A stretch of 64,000 nt of DNA from JAENVU01 sp046598395 (GCA_046598395.1 JBKJIQ010000001.1:13185-77184), one strand, 5' to 3'; counted from the first letter of the stretch, positions 1 through 7,735 are shown. Numbers and translations are program-made. Notes: a model not told the origin generated them from the sequence alone.

Positions 1-302
1 TCGGTGGGTTCGCACACCCGCACGCGCCGCAGGTGGTACATGAGATCGAAGTGGTCGTCGCCGGACCAATGCGGCGGACCCATGCGCAGCACCGGCGTGG
101 CCACACGCTGGCGCATCCGCGGGATCAGCCACGCGCCGCGGTCGATGCGTGCCACGAGGGTGTCCCAATCGGGGGCTTGGTCGAAGAACAGCACGGTCAC
201 GATCGTCGATCGCAGCAGTGGGTCCTTCTCGATGTTCCACATGAGCGCGTCGGCGTCGCTCATGTGCGATTCGAAACGCTCGACGTCCTGGCGTCCGGCC
301 AT
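1..302 (-). CDS. WS/DGAT wax ester synthase/diacylglycerol acyltransferase, N-terminal 100 residues
   Basis: The gene runs off the left edge, so only about the first 100 residues are visible. They read like the start of the WS/DGAT family, with MSDADALMWNIEKDPLLRST near residue 12 followed by PDWDTL, PRMRQRV and the Y-H-L-R-R-V block. Members join fatty acyl-CoA to diacylglycerol or fatty alcohols for storage lipid at the membrane or lipid-droplet surface. The catalytic HHxxxDG motif lies outside the window. The ATG at 302 is the natural start. Storage-lipid acyltransferases of this kind are typical of actinobacteria. The family call is fairly safe; substrate is unknown. Confidence 0.8.
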   Translation of the reverse strand, partial: MAGRQDVERFESHMSDADALMWNIEKDPLLRSTIVTVLFFDQAPDWDTLVARIDRGAWLIPRMRQRVATPVLRMGPPHWSGDDHFDLMYHLRRVRVCEPT

Positions 303-341
303 GGCCTACTCCCTGCGCGCGGGGGTGTTCATGCTACGAGA

Positions 342-842
342 TCATGGCGCAATCGGCTGGCCGACGTAGATGGCGGTGGGGCTGGTCTCCGTCAGCAACT
401 GGCGGGCGACCGCGTCGACGGCGTACGCACTGGCGCGGGTTCCCACCACGGCCCACGCGTGGGCCTCACCGATACCGGCGTCGGTCGCGGCCACGATCTT
501 CCACGGGCGCCGGAAGAGCACCCGGGCCACGATGCCGAGTGCGGCGAGTGCGAGTACGAGTGCCACGTCGAGCACGAAGATCAACAGAGGGAGTACGAAG
601 AAGACAATCGCGGCCAGAACAGCAATCACCAGGACCACGACGAACAGGCCGGGCCAGGCGTCGAATACTCCAATCGGGTCAAGGCCACTCCACCAGGGAT
701 CGGGGCCGGGCCCGTCCCGGGCCGAGCGACCGCGTCCGAATCCGTCGAAGTGGGGAATCCGGGGGAGGATGACCCGCCGTACGGTCCACCTGCGGTCGTC
801 GGGAGCGGTCACGGTGCGGGCTCGAGCGAGGTACTCCTTCAC
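342..842 (-). CDS. Small membrane protein of unknown function
   Basis: A protein of 166 residues with no family I can name. Residues 1-55 are basic and Gly/Pro-rich, about 64-110 form two consecutive hydrophobic membrane spans, and the last 50 residues are a soluble tail with an AYAVDAVARQLL helix. I take the GTG at 842 as start because it overlaps the TGA of the upstream crotonase gene as GTGA, the coupling arrangement used throughout this window. It is therefore probably translated together with that crotonase, but nothing in the sequence shows a shared function. Confidence 0.6.
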   Translation of the reverse strand: MKEYLARARTVTAPDDRRWTVRRVILPRIPHFDGFGRGRSARDGPGPDPWWSGLDPIGVFDAWPGLFVVVLVIAVLAAIVFFVLPLLIFVLDVALVLALAALGIVARVLFRRPWKIVAATDAGIGEAHAWAVVGTRASAYAVDAVARQLLTETSPTAIYVGQPIAP

Positions 843-1612
843 TCCGACTGCGATCGGCCGCGGCCGATGACCGCGCTGCGGCGGCGGCCGATCTCTTCGG
901 GGTCGAGCCGCCAAGCGCGGAAGTAGGTTTGCTCCTGATCGATCGCCTCTCGTACCGTCACCTTCTCGTTCGCGTCGTAGAGCTGCTTGAGGTTGCGCAC
1001 CGCGGCTTGGTCGTTGCCCGCGATGTCCACTCCGAGCTGCTGAGCTGTCGTGAGGAGTTCGCCGTGCTCCACCACGTGATTCACCAGCCCTGCGGTGAGC
1101 GCGTCGGCCGCACTCAAGAAGTTGCCGGTGAGGCTCATCTCCTTGGCTCGGCGCACGCCCACCGTGGCCGGCAGAAACACGCTCATCCCGCCTGCGGGCA
1201 TCACGCCCACTCGCGCGTGGGTGTCACCGAAGAAGGCTTGCTCCGAGGCCACCAGGAAATCGCACGCGAGCGCGAGCTCGAACCCGCCGGTCACACACGC
1301 GCCGTTGATGGCGCCGATGATCGGTTTGGTCGCTTGCCACAGCGCGGCGAACGGACTGACCGCCGCGTCGTCGGTTCCGCCCACGAGATTCTTGGCCCCG
1401 TCGGCCAGCTCGCGCAGATCGAGACCCGCGCAGAACGCGGGGTCGGTGCCCGTCAGCACGATCACATCGACCGTGTCGTCAGCCTCCGCCGCGATGAGCG
1501 CGGCGCCGAGCTCGCGTTGCAGCGCGATGTTCAGCGCGTTGCGCGCCTCGGGCCGGTTCATGGTGATGGTGCGGACGCGCGCTGCGCTGGCAATGAGGAC
1601 AAGGTCGGTCAT
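839..1612 (-). CDS. Enoyl-CoA hydratase/isomerase (crotonase) family protein
   Basis: A full-length crotonase of 257 residues. The fold signatures are visible: NRPEARNALN near residue 19, the oxyanion-hole segments AFCAGLDL and CVTGGFELALACD, and VGVMPAGGM. The usual PEI glutamate position reads FGDTHARVG, a variant common in actinobacterial crotonases, so simple enoyl-CoA hydration is not assured; it may act on an unusual acyl-CoA. The start is the ATG at 1612. Its 3' end overlaps the next minus-strand gene by four bases, suggesting one transcript. Cytoplasmic; likely in fatty-acid or side-chain degradation. Confidence 0.85.
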   Translation of the reverse strand: MTDLVLIASAARVRTITMNRPEARNALNIALQRELGAALIAAEADDTVDVIVLTGTDPAFCAGLDLRELADGAKNLVGGTDDAAVSPFAALWQATKPIIGAINGACVTGGFELALACDFLVASEQAFFGDTHARVGVMPAGGMSVFLPATVGVRRAKEMSLTGNFLSAADALTAGLVNHVVEHGELLTTAQQLGVDIAGNDQAAVRNLKQLYDANEKVTVREAIDQEQTYFRAWRLDPEEIGRRRSAVIGRGRSQSE

Positions 1613-1639
1613 GGAGGCGAGCGTAGAACCCTGGGTGGG

Positions 1640-2359
1640 TCACTCGATCTCGTAGACGATCTTCACGCGGATCTCGAGCTCCTGGGTCCCGGCTTCCACT
1701 GGGATGGATGCCGAGTCGGCTGCGGCTCGGAGGGCTGACGCTTGCGCGTATACCGGCGCGGGGTTGCTCTCTTCGACGATGGTACGAACCGAACCGAGCC
1801 GCACCTGGGCGGCCCGGGCGAGCTGGCGCGCGTGCTCGTGCGCGCCGTTGACCGCCCGCCGCCGAGCGTCGCGCACGACCGGTCCGGTGTCCTCGATGGA
1901 AAGACTGATCGAGTCCACCCGAATGTCGTCACCGGCGAGCCCCGCGGCGGCGTCGATGACCTTGCCTGCGTTCGCGATGTCGTGGGTCTTGGCGGTCATC
2001 CGGGTCGATACGGAGTAGCCGGTGATGTGACCCTTCTGATCGAACGTGGGGAAAAGCGAGATGTTGCTCGTCTGGATGTCGCGCTTCTTCACGCCCACGT
2101 ATTGCATGGCGTTGATCACTCCCTGCGTGCGTTGCGCGTTGCGGCTGAGTGCCCCGGCCGCACTGGCGGCCTGCGAGTCGACACCGAGTGAGATGGTGGC
2201 GGTATCGGGTACTCCGGCGGCCGTGCCGGTGGCCGCAACGCTGATGGTGCGGGGCACGCGCCTCGATGCGGCGCCCGCGGGCGAGGGGCCGAGCGCGAGC
2301 AACGAGACCAGGCCGAGGCCGAGAGCGGTCGCGAGATGGGTGCGGGACAGTCGGCGCAT
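1640..2359 (-). CDS. SIMPL-domain (DUF541) secreted protein
   Basis: A protein of 239 residues with an N-terminal signal peptide (MRRLSRTHLATALGLGLVSL, then an alanine-rich cleavage region around residue 30). The mature part is the SIMPL/DUF541 fold, recognisable from ISVAATGTAAGVPDTATISL and the later A-Y-V-G-V-K-K-R-D-I-Q-T block. The family is exported or periplasmic and of unclear biochemical role. An open frame continues far upstream, but I place the start at the ATG at 2359 because AGGAG lies nine bases before it and the signal peptide begins there. The stop lies 27 bp from the crotonase gene on the same strand. Confidence 0.82.
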   Translation of the reverse strand: MRRLSRTHLATALGLGLVSLLALGPSPAGAASRRVPRTISVAATGTAAGVPDTATISLGVDSQAASAAGALSRNAQRTQGVINAMQYVGVKKRDIQTSNISLFPTFDQKGHITGYSVSTRMTAKTHDIANAGKVIDAAAGLAGDDIRVDSISLSIEDTGPVVRDARRRAVNGAHEHARQLARAAQVRLGSVRTIVEESNPAPVYAQASALRAAADSASIPVEAGTQELEIRVKIVYEIE

Positions 2360-2495
2360 GGCAGCAAACTCCTGTGAGTCGGACGCGGTTTCGACGTTCG
2401 CCGGCATGATGTGGTTCCCAAAGTTCTTGCACTCGGGGTGCTGATTCCTCCCGTGTCTTGCGGTTCGCGCCCAACCCCTCCACAATGGGTCGACG

Positions 2496-3032
2496 ATGCC
2501 AGATGCACGCGCTGAGACTGAGTCCGCGGTGGCGCCGGTTCGTGGCAGGGACGACGGTGCGAGCGGTCCCGTGTTAGTCCTTCGGCCGCGCCTGGTGATC
2601 CGTCTCGCGAGCCCAGTATTGGTCGCGGTCGGCGTGCTGGGCGCGGCGGCCGGGTTCCTCGCCGCCGCGGTCCTGGTGCCGGCGGGAGTGGCGCTCAGCC
2701 TCACGTGGATTCCTCGGATCGAGGTGGACGCGAGCGAACTCCGGATCCGAGGGTTGCGCACGAAGATGGTGATTCCGCTGATGGACATTGAGGAATGTGA
2801 GTTGCGGCGGGTCCCGTTCGGCCGGCCGCGTCCTGCCCGTCGCAGCTATCGCTTCGGGCGGTTTTGCTCGACGCCGATCCGGTTTCGGGTCATGCGCTCG
2901 GGGATCACGCTCACCCAGATCACCACGGTCTGGTGGGATAGTTGGCCCACCCTGGTCCGGTTTGTGTTGTCGATTCCGGGCATGGGATCGGACAGCCGCA
3001 CCCGCGGCCGCCTCGAGCGCTACGGCGGCTGA
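2496..3032 (+). CDS. PH-domain-like membrane protein
   Basis: 178 residues, divergent from the SIMPL gene. After a 30-residue polar lead there are two adjacent hydrophobic spans (about residues 34-70), then a basic soluble domain with IEVDASELRIRGLRTKMVIP, a pattern seen in the small bacterial PH-like membrane proteins of actinobacteria. In that family the N-terminal hairpin anchors a cytoplasmic PH-like fold. The role is unknown. The ATG at 2496 is the only well-placed start. Alternative: an unrelated two-span membrane protein. Confidence 0.6.
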   Translation: MPDARAETESAVAPVRGRDDGASGPVLVLRPRLVIRLASPVLVAVGVLGAAAGFLAAAVLVPAGVALSLTWIPRIEVDASELRIRGLRTKMVIPLMDIEECELRRVPFGRPRPARRSYRFGRFCSTPIRFRVMRSGITLTQITTVWWDSWPTLVRFVLSIPGMGSDSRTRGRLERYGG

Positions 3033-3080
3033 CGACCGGGCCTCGCCTTCGAACACCGGGTTCACCGGGTCCTTGGCGGA

Positions 3081-3098
3081 TTGAATGCGGACATTCAA
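3081..3098 (+). promoter_or_regulatory. Perfect inverted repeat in front of the broken rrf2 gene (likely operator)
   Basis: TTGAATG-CGGA-CATTCAA is a perfect 7-bp inverted repeat with a 4-base spacer, ending 10 bases before the ATG at 3109. Rrf2-family regulators commonly bind such short palindromes over their own promoters. Position and symmetry suggest an autoregulatory operator; binding is inference. The following AATAT could serve as part of a -10 element, which would give a very short leader. Confidence 0.55.
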
Positions 3099-3108
3099 TA
3101 TCCGGACT

Positions 3109-3596
3109 ATGAAACTCTCCGATGGGATCGAGTGGGGGATCCACGTCACAACGTTGTTGGCGGTACTTCCATCGGAGGCGGCGCTGCCCGCGGCGCGGCT
3201 GGCCGAGTTCCACGGAGTGCCCGCCGCGTACCTCGCCAAGCATCTCCAGGCACTGAGCCGGGCCGGGATTCTCGAGTCGGTGCACGGTCCGGGTGGTGGT
3301 ATCGCCTGGCGAAGGCGGCCACTCGTATTACCGTGCTCGATGTGGTGGAAGCGATCGACGGCACGGAGTCGGCGTTCCGCTGTACCGAAATCCGCCGCCG
3401 AGGTCCGGCCGCGTAGCCGGCAGCCGCTTATCTCGTGCCGTGCGGAGTCCACCGCGCGATGACGAATGCAGATGAGGCGTGGCGCACGTCGTTGCGCAGC
3501 GTCACCATCGCGGATCTCGTGCACACGGTGGCACGGGATGCATCACCCGCCGCGCTCGCGTCGGGAGCGGCATGGATCCAGGAGGTACTCGCGTGA
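3109..3596 (+). pseudogene. Rrf2-family transcriptional regulator, broken by a frameshift and a stop
   Basis: The N-terminal winged helix is clear: MKLSDGIEWGIHVTTLLAVL and later AYLAKHLQALSRAGILES, HGPGGG. At about 3298-3303 the frame must shift by one base (one base missing in a G/T run) to continue as YRLAKAATRITVLDVVEAI and AFRCTEIRRRGPAA. A TAG at 3414-3416 then interrupts that frame, after which the family C-terminus resumes (PCGVHRAM, then EAWRTSLRSVTIADLV) to the TGA at 3594-3596. Two lesions favour a true pseudogene over a single base-calling error. Two cysteines of the usual Rrf2 set remain. Its stop overlaps the GTG of the next gene, so the operon organisation is intact. Confidence 0.8.
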
Positions 3597-4522
3597 AGGT
3601 GTTTCTCACGGGTGGCACCGGCGTGGTCGGTCGGCCGTTGGTGCCACTGTTAGTTGGAGCAGGTCACAAGGTGCGCGCGGTGTGTCGGCGTGATGACGCC
3701 GCAGAACAGCTGCGCACCCACGGAGCCGAACCGGTGGCGGTCGACCTCTTCGATGCCCAAGCGGTGAAGCAGGCCGTGGTGGGAACCGATGCCGTCGTGC
3801 ATCTCGCAACCAACATCCCGACGCTCACCAAAGCCGGTCGACCCAAAGGTTGGGATACGCACAGTCGACTCCGCACGGAGGCGACGAAGCATCTGGTCGC
3901 CGCGGCGCTCGCCGCGGGAGCCCAACGGTTGGTGAAGGAGTCGGTCACGTTCATCTACCGCGACGGTGGCGATGCGTGGCTCACCGAGGATTCCCCGCGG
4001 TTCTCCGATCTCGGTCTCCTGGCCTCAACGATCGATGGAGAGCGGGAGGCGCTCACCTTTGCCGAAGCTGGTGGCAGCGCGATCGTGCTGCGATTCGGCT
4101 TGTTCTACGGGGGTGCCGGAAACCGCGGCACGGATGAAGCGCTGAAGCTCGCGCGGTTTCGCCGTTCGATGATCGCCGGGTCGAGTGACGCATACCTGTC
4201 GTCGATTCACTGCGCCGATGTCGCGACTGCAGTAGTCGCCGGGTTGCACGCCGAGACCGGCATCTACAACGTGACGGACCGAGATCCGATGCGGCGCGGC
4301 GAATACCTCACTGCGTTTGGCGATGCGTTTGGCGTCAAGGCGCCGAAGCCGACTCCGGCCGGACTCATTCGCTTGGGCGCGGGCGCGGCCACTGCGCATG
4401 GGCTCAGCGCGTCGCAGCGTGTCTCGAATGAGAAGTTCGTCGGGGCCACGGGGTGGTCGCCGAAGTACCCGAGTGCCCGTGAGGGGTGGGCAGCAGTCGC
4501 GGCCCACCAGAAGGAGCAGTGA
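3593..4522 (+). CDS. NAD(P)-dependent epimerase/dehydratase-like protein
   Basis: 309 residues of the extended SDR (NmrA/epimerase) type. The nucleotide-binding motif TGGTGVVGRPL is at residues 6-16, followed by ATNIPTL and a C-terminal substrate-domain segment around SAREGWAAV. A longer open frame exists upstream, but the GTG at 3593 is preferred: it has GGAGGT seven bases upstream, overlaps the TGA of the rrf2 remnant as GTGA, and directly precedes the Rossmann strand VKVFLTG. It would probably have been controlled by the neighbouring Rrf2 protein. Substrate unknown; cytoplasmic. Confidence 0.78.
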   Translation: MKVFLTGGTGVVGRPLVPLLVGAGHKVRAVCRRDDAAEQLRTHGAEPVAVDLFDAQAVKQAVVGTDAVVHLATNIPTLTKAGRPKGWDTHSRLRTEATKHLVAAALAAGAQRLVKESVTFIYRDGGDAWLTEDSPRFSDLGLLASTIDGEREALTFAEAGGSAIVLRFGLFYGGAGNRGTDEALKLARFRRSMIAGSSDAYLSSIHCADVATAVVAGLHAETGIYNVTDRDPMRRGEYLTAFGDAFGVKAPKPTPAGLIRLGAGAATAHGLSASQRVSNEKFVGATGWSPKYPSAREGWAAVAAHQKEQ

Positions 4523-4527
4523 CTGCG

Positions 4528-4971
4528 ATGCGAGACCGGATCCTGAGAATCGGGTTGGCGTACCTGACCATCGGTGTTGGGCTGGTCGGCTTTTGGGCCA
4601 CCTTCGCGCCCCGATCGTTTTATACCGACTTCCCCGGCGGGGGCCGCCATTGGATCTCCGCCGACGGCCCCTACAACCAGCACCTCGTGCGCGACGTCGG
4701 CGAGCTCAACCTTGCCCTATTTATGGTATTGGCTGCCGCGTTGATCTCGTTGTCGGTGCCCCTGGTGCGGGCGGTGCTCGTGGCCGTGATCGTGAACGGG
4801 GTGCTGCACGTGATCTACCACGCGCGGCATCTCGACATGTTCTCGAGCGGTGACGGTGCTGCGGTGATGGTGAGCTTGGGCCTCGCGCCGGTGGTGGCGG
4901 CAGCCCTGCTGGTGCTCACGAAGCCGTCGGCATCAGTGCCGACGGTGGACCCGGATGAGGGGTCGGCTTAG
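4528..4971 (+). CDS. Four-span membrane protein, cotranscribed with the epimerase
   Basis: 147 residues with four hydrophobic stretches (about residues 5-25, 60-80, 83-103 and 113-130) and a polar loop GGGRHWISADGPYNQHLVRD after the first span. I do not recognise a named family; the size and topology resemble small actinobacterial DoxX-like proteins. The ATG at 4528 is favoured because AAGGAG sits 11 bases upstream; the GTG at 4519, which overlaps the previous stop, is the alternative. It probably forms an operon with the epimerase and the broken rrf2. Its 3' end overlaps that of the opposite-strand bL37 gene by four bases. Confidence 0.65.
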   Translation: MRDRILRIGLAYLTIGVGLVGFWATFAPRSFYTDFPGGGRHWISADGPYNQHLVRDVGELNLALFMVLAAALISLSVPLVRAVLVAVIVNGVLHVIYHARHLDMFSSGDGAAVMVSLGLAPVVAAALLVLTKPSASVPTVDPDEGSA

Positions 4972-5054
4972 CGGCGACCAACGTTGGGTCGCTTGCCGTG
5001 GTTGGCCTTGCAGCGGCGGGCCCGCAGCTTGCGCTTCTTGGTCTTCTTGCTCAC
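4968..5054 (-). CDS. Ribosomal protein bL37 (mini large-subunit protein)
   Basis: A 28-residue, extremely basic peptide starting at a GTG with GAGGAG five bases upstream. It reads MSKKTKKRKLRARR and ends CKANHGKRPNVGRR. The KANHGKRPN core matches the mycobacterial large-subunit protein bL37, a 24-residue actinobacterial ribosomal protein. It is easily missed because of its size. Its stop overlaps the stop region of the plus-strand membrane-protein gene. A 7-bp inverted repeat (GAAGGGT at 5079-5085, ACCCTTC at 5095-5101) lies upstream, between it and the PIN gene. Confidence 0.85.
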   Translation of the reverse strand: MSKKTKKRKLRARRCKANHGKRPNVGRR

Positions 5055-5132
5055 GTGTGCTCCTCTGAACCGAAGCGGGAAGGGTAGTCGATACACCCTT
5101 CGGAACTCCTGCCCAGTGCGGTGGGAGGCCGA

Positions 5133-5537
5133 TCAGGCCGGTTGCAGCTCAGCTGGCCGGAGATCACGCCACGGCCATGCGGAGTTCGCCAGAAGCAGTT
5201 CGGGGTCGCCGGTCCAGAGCGTCGCCTGGTGTGCGATGGCGGTCGCCGCTGCGAAGGCATCGGCGAACGACATCGGGTGCGATGCCTTGATCCGTGAAGC
5301 TTCGATGATGCGCGACTCGCTCGGAAGTTCCATGTCGATCGCATCGCGAAGATCTCGAACGGTGGAGGTGGCGGCATCCTCTCCGGCGCCGCGTCGCACT
5401 ACATAAAAGACCTCACTCAGGTTGATCCAACTCATGATGGGTCGTTCGGAGTCGAGCAGGTCTTGCACCGCTCGTGCGGCTGGTTGGTCGCCTTCGAGGA
5501 GGCGAATGACGACCCACGAGTCAAGGACGACCCTCAC
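5133..5537 (-). CDS. PIN-domain ribonuclease toxin (VapC-type), no antitoxin seen
   Basis: 134 residues with the PIN layout: first acidic residue in VVLDSWVVIRLL (residues 3-14), the central glutamate in NLSEVFY, and the C-terminal acidic pair around SFADAFAAATA and WTGDPELL. PIN toxins cleave RNA with bound Mg2+ and normally sit downstream of an antitoxin gene. The GTG at 5537 overlaps a TGA of an upstream minus-strand frame that reads only about 22 codons and lacks a start; its charged end (SERAADRARER) could be a relic of the antitoxin. A perfect palindrome at 5586-5609 may be the old operator. Confidence 0.75.
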   Translation of the reverse strand: MRVVLDSWVVIRLLEGDQPAARAVQDLLDSERPIMSWINLSEVFYVVRRGAGEDAATSTVRDLRDAIDMELPSESRIIEASRIKASHPMSFADAFAAATAIAHQATLWTGDPELLLANSAWPWRDLRPAELQPA

Positions 5538-5585
5538 CGTTCCCGGGCCCGGTCGGCTGCACGCTCAGATTGGTCCCCACGCGGT

Positions 5586-5609
5586 GAGTCATACCTGAGG
5601 GTATGACTC
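5586..5609. promoter_or_regulatory. Perfect 10-bp inverted repeat upstream of the orphan PIN gene
   Basis: GAGTCATACC-TGAG-GGTATGACTC pairs perfectly over ten bases. It lies about 50 bp upstream of the PIN-toxin start and about 145 bp before the plus-strand KOW gene. Toxin-antitoxin operators have this form, so an operator left behind by a lost antitoxin is one reading. A transcription terminator is less likely because no T-run follows on either strand. Confidence 0.5.
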
Positions 5610-5753
5610 TGGGATCACAAGAAGCATTCCAGGCGGCGCCGTGATGTGTCGATGGTCGAACCGTTGAGGGAACGCCTCTCGATCAGATGCCGCGGCCGTG
5701 GGCCGACGCCACTGCTGCGCACGCCCGGCGTGGGCGAAACGAGGGAGATACCG

Positions 5754-5924
5754 ATGGCGAAGTTCGAGGTTGGTGACAAGGTCATCGTCACCCAGGGTGA
5801 CTTCAAGGGTGATCGCGGTGCGATCGTCGACAAGACGCTCTTCGGCGACGGCATTCGGGTCGCGCTCGAGAGCAACGGCAAGGAAATCAAGACCGAAGAA
5901 GGTCACGTCAGCCTCGCCGACTGA
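5754..5924 (+). CDS. Small KOW/SH3-fold protein
   Basis: 56 residues beginning MAKFEVGDKVIVTQGDFKGD and continuing through a short beta-rich sequence to EEGHVSLAD. The V-G-D-K-V-x-V-x-x-G-x-x-x-G-x-x-G pattern is that of a KOW motif, an RNA- or protein-binding SH3-like barrel found in ribosomal protein uL24 and NusG. GAGGGAG lies seven bases before the ATG at 5754. It stands alone between divergent or convergent neighbours. A role on nucleic acid is inference. Confidence 0.65.
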   Translation: MAKFEVGDKVIVTQGDFKGDRGAIVDKTLFGDGIRVALESNGKEIKTEEGHVSLAD

Positions 5925-5964
5925 CCGGTTCCGCGCGGCGCACCCGGAATCACTGTCAGCGCCG

Positions 5965-6753
5965 CTACCAGGTCATGCCGATCGTGGCGCGCATCGCCGC
6001 TTCGAACGCGGCGTCGTCGAGTTGAGAACGTGTCGCCAGGACCATCTCGGCATCCGCTCCCACTGGCACGCGCAATGGTGTGGCGGGGTCCTCGATGGCG
6101 TCGCCGATCGCGCGGGCCACGATTTCCGGGCCCGGCCGTCCGTTGGGTCCGGTCAGCATGCTGTCGGTACCGGTCCACTGCGTCCAAAGTTCGTCATAGG
6201 CCGCATCGCCGCGCACGTCGTCGGTGTGTTTCATGCCCGGTGCGATGTAACCGGGCTCGATGATCACGGTACGAATCCCGAAGTGGCCGACCTCGTAATG
6301 CAGCGTCTCCGAGAACGCCTCGAGCGCGTGCTTCGACGCCGCGTACGCACCTTCGAGCGGTGTGGCCACCCGGCCTTGGATGCTGGAGACGTTCACGATC
6401 ACACCGGAGCCCCGAGTGCGCCACGCGGGGAGCACTGCTTGGATCACCCGCAGCGCGCCGATGGCGTTGGTCTCGAACACGCGACGAAGTTGATCGAGCG
6501 GGAAACCTTCGAGCGGTCCGGTGCCCACGAGCGCCGCATTGTTGACGATGGCATCGAGCTCGCCCACGGCATCGATGCACGCGGCCACCGATGCGTCGTC
6601 GGTGACATCGAGGGTGTGGAGCCGGGCGCCGTTGATGTCGTCGAGAATCTTCGGGTCACGTGCGGTCGCCACAACATCGTGGCCCCTGGTGACGAGCTCG
6701 ACCACGGTGGCTCGACCGATGGCGCGGCCGGCTCCGGTGATGAGGATGCGCAT
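5965..6753 (-). CDS. Short-chain dehydrogenase/reductase (SDR)
   Basis: 262 residues with all classical SDR marks: cofactor motif TGAGRAIG at 7-14 (with A where G is usual), NNAA, the catalytic serine in NVSSIQG, and the YAASKHALEA tyrosine/lysine pair. It should oxidise or reduce a hydroxyl/carbonyl using NAD(P). The start is the ATG at 6753 (MRILITGAG), directly at the first beta strand; upstream in-frame sequence is low quality. Substrate cannot be read from the sequence. Cytoplasmic. It diverges from the two-component system across a 304-bp spacer holding two repeat structures. Confidence 0.85.
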   Translation of the reverse strand: MRILITGAGRAIGRATVVELVTRGHDVVATARDPKILDDINGARLHTLDVTDDASVAACIDAVGELDAIVNNAALVGTGPLEGFPLDQLRRVFETNAIGALRVIQAVLPAWRTRGSGVIVNVSSIQGRVATPLEGAYAASKHALEAFSETLHYEVGHFGIRTVIIEPGYIAPGMKHTDDVRGDAAYDELWTQWTGTDSMLTGPNGRPGPEIVARAIGDAIEDPATPLRVPVGADAEMVLATRSQLDDAAFEAAMRATIGMTW

Positions 6754-6779
6754 GGGTCGCACCCTAGGACGCGCAATCC

Positions 6780-6833
6780 CCGTTCCTTGTCGCGAGCCCG
6801 TCGTCTCAGCAACGGTTTCGCGACAAGGAACGG
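6780..6833. repeat. 16-bp perfect inverted repeat with 22-base spacer
   Basis: CCGTTCCTTGTCGCGA at 6780-6795 is repeated as its exact complement at 6818-6833. No T-run follows on either strand, so a simple terminator is unlikely. It lies 27 bp beyond the SDR start, in that gene's promoter region. It could be a regulator-binding site, a hairpin in the SDR leader, or the ends of a tiny mobile relic. Confidence 0.7.
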
Positions 6834-6946
6834 TTGGTGGGGCGCGCCAACCGGTGCCGGACCTCGTGGCCCGGCGCCCTGAACTTTCGGACGGGAACAT
6901 TCGGGACACACCTGGCGAATGTGATGGCTTGGTCAAGTTGACCCAG

Positions 6947-6985
6947 GCCGCTCGACCCGGCCGCTCGACCCGGCCGCTCGACCAG
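6947..6985 (+). repeat. 13-bp tandem repeat, three copies
   Basis: GGCCGCTCGACCC is repeated head to tail at 6947, 6960 and 6973; only the last base of the third copy differs. It lies 73 bp upstream of the response-regulator start. It could be iterated binding sites or slippage. Confidence 0.8.
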
Positions 6986-7057
6986 GTGGCCAAGACCTCA
7001 CAGGACCATCACGCGGGCATCGCAATCCGGTGGTGGAACGCATGGGAGCATCACCCC

Positions 7058-7735
7058 ATGGACAAGGGCACGATTGTGGTGATCGAGGATGAACCCAACA
7101 TCGCGGATCTCGTCGACCTGTACCTCAGCCGTGACGGATTCCGCGTGCTCAAATCCGCGACCGGCGAGGACGGGCTCGCCGCGATTCGGGATCACCGTCC
7201 GCGTCTGGTGGTCCTCGACGTCGGTCTTCCCGACATCGATGGGTTGGAGGTTTGCCGGCGCATTCGGGCGACCAGCGCGTTGCCGGTGATCTTTCTCACC
7301 GCCCGCGCGGATGAGATCGACCGCGTCCTGGGACTCGAACTCGGCGCCGACGACTACCTCACCAAGCCGTTCGCGCCCGCGGAGTTGGTGGCGCGCGTGA
7401 AGGCGGTCTTGCGCCGTACGGATGGTCCGCAGACCGCGGAGGTCCTGCAGGCCGGACGCGTTGCGGTGGATGTGGGACGGCGTGAGATCCGCGTGCACGA
7501 CGCGCCGGTTGACTTCACGACCAAGGAGTTCGAGCTCCTGCGGTTCTTGGCTGAGCGTCCCGGTCTGGCGTTGAGTCGTCAGCAGATTCTTGATGCCGTG
7601 TGGGGCCACGACTGGTTCGGTGATGAGCGCACGGTCGACGTGCACATCGCGCAAGTGCGCAAGAAGCTCGACAACGAGTGTGTGATCTCCACGGTCCGGG
7701 GGCTTGGATACCGGCTCGAACCCGGCTCGCGATGA
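7058..7735 (+). CDS. OmpR/PhoB-family response regulator
   Basis: 225 residues. The receiver domain shows the acidic pair E10-D11, the phospho-acceptor D54 in VVLDVGLPDIDG and the conserved K103 in YLTKPF. The C-terminal winged helix (about residues 130-222) has FTTKEFELLRFLAERPGLAL and the ERTVDVHIAQVRKKL recognition region typical of OmpR/PhoB. The ATG at 7058 is chosen as it directly precedes the first strand. It overlaps the sensor kinase gene as ATGA. It activates or represses unknown targets on phosphorylation. Confidence 0.92.
   Translation: MDKGTIVVIEDEPNIADLVDLYLSRDGFRVLKSATGEDGLAAIRDHRPRLVVLDVGLPDIDGLEVCRRIRATSALPVIFLTARADEIDRVLGLELGADDYLTKPFAPAELVARVKAVLRRTDGPQTAEVLQAGRVAVDVGRREIRVHDAPVDFTTKEFELLRFLAERPGLALSRQQILDAVWGHDWFGDERTVDVHIAQVRKKLDNECVISTVRGLGYRLEPGSR

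Larger units (their letters stand above)
6754..7057. other. 304-bp divergent spacer between SDR and two-component genes
   Basis: No gene is supported here. It holds a 16-bp inverted repeat (6780-6833) and a 13-bp triple tandem repeat (6947-6985). The promoters of both flanking genes must lie here; I could not place -35/-10 boxes with confidence. Confidence 0.6.

Noticed and set aside
3479..3592. Upstream ATG start for the epimerase gene
   Set aside because: It would translate the broken rrf2 C-terminus in another frame; the GTG at 3593 has a strong ribosome site and fits the fold start.
5079..5101. Terminator for the PIN gene (GAAGGGT/ACCCTTC)
   Set aside because: The hairpin has no T-run and may equally be in the bL37 leader, so it is mentioned only under bL37.
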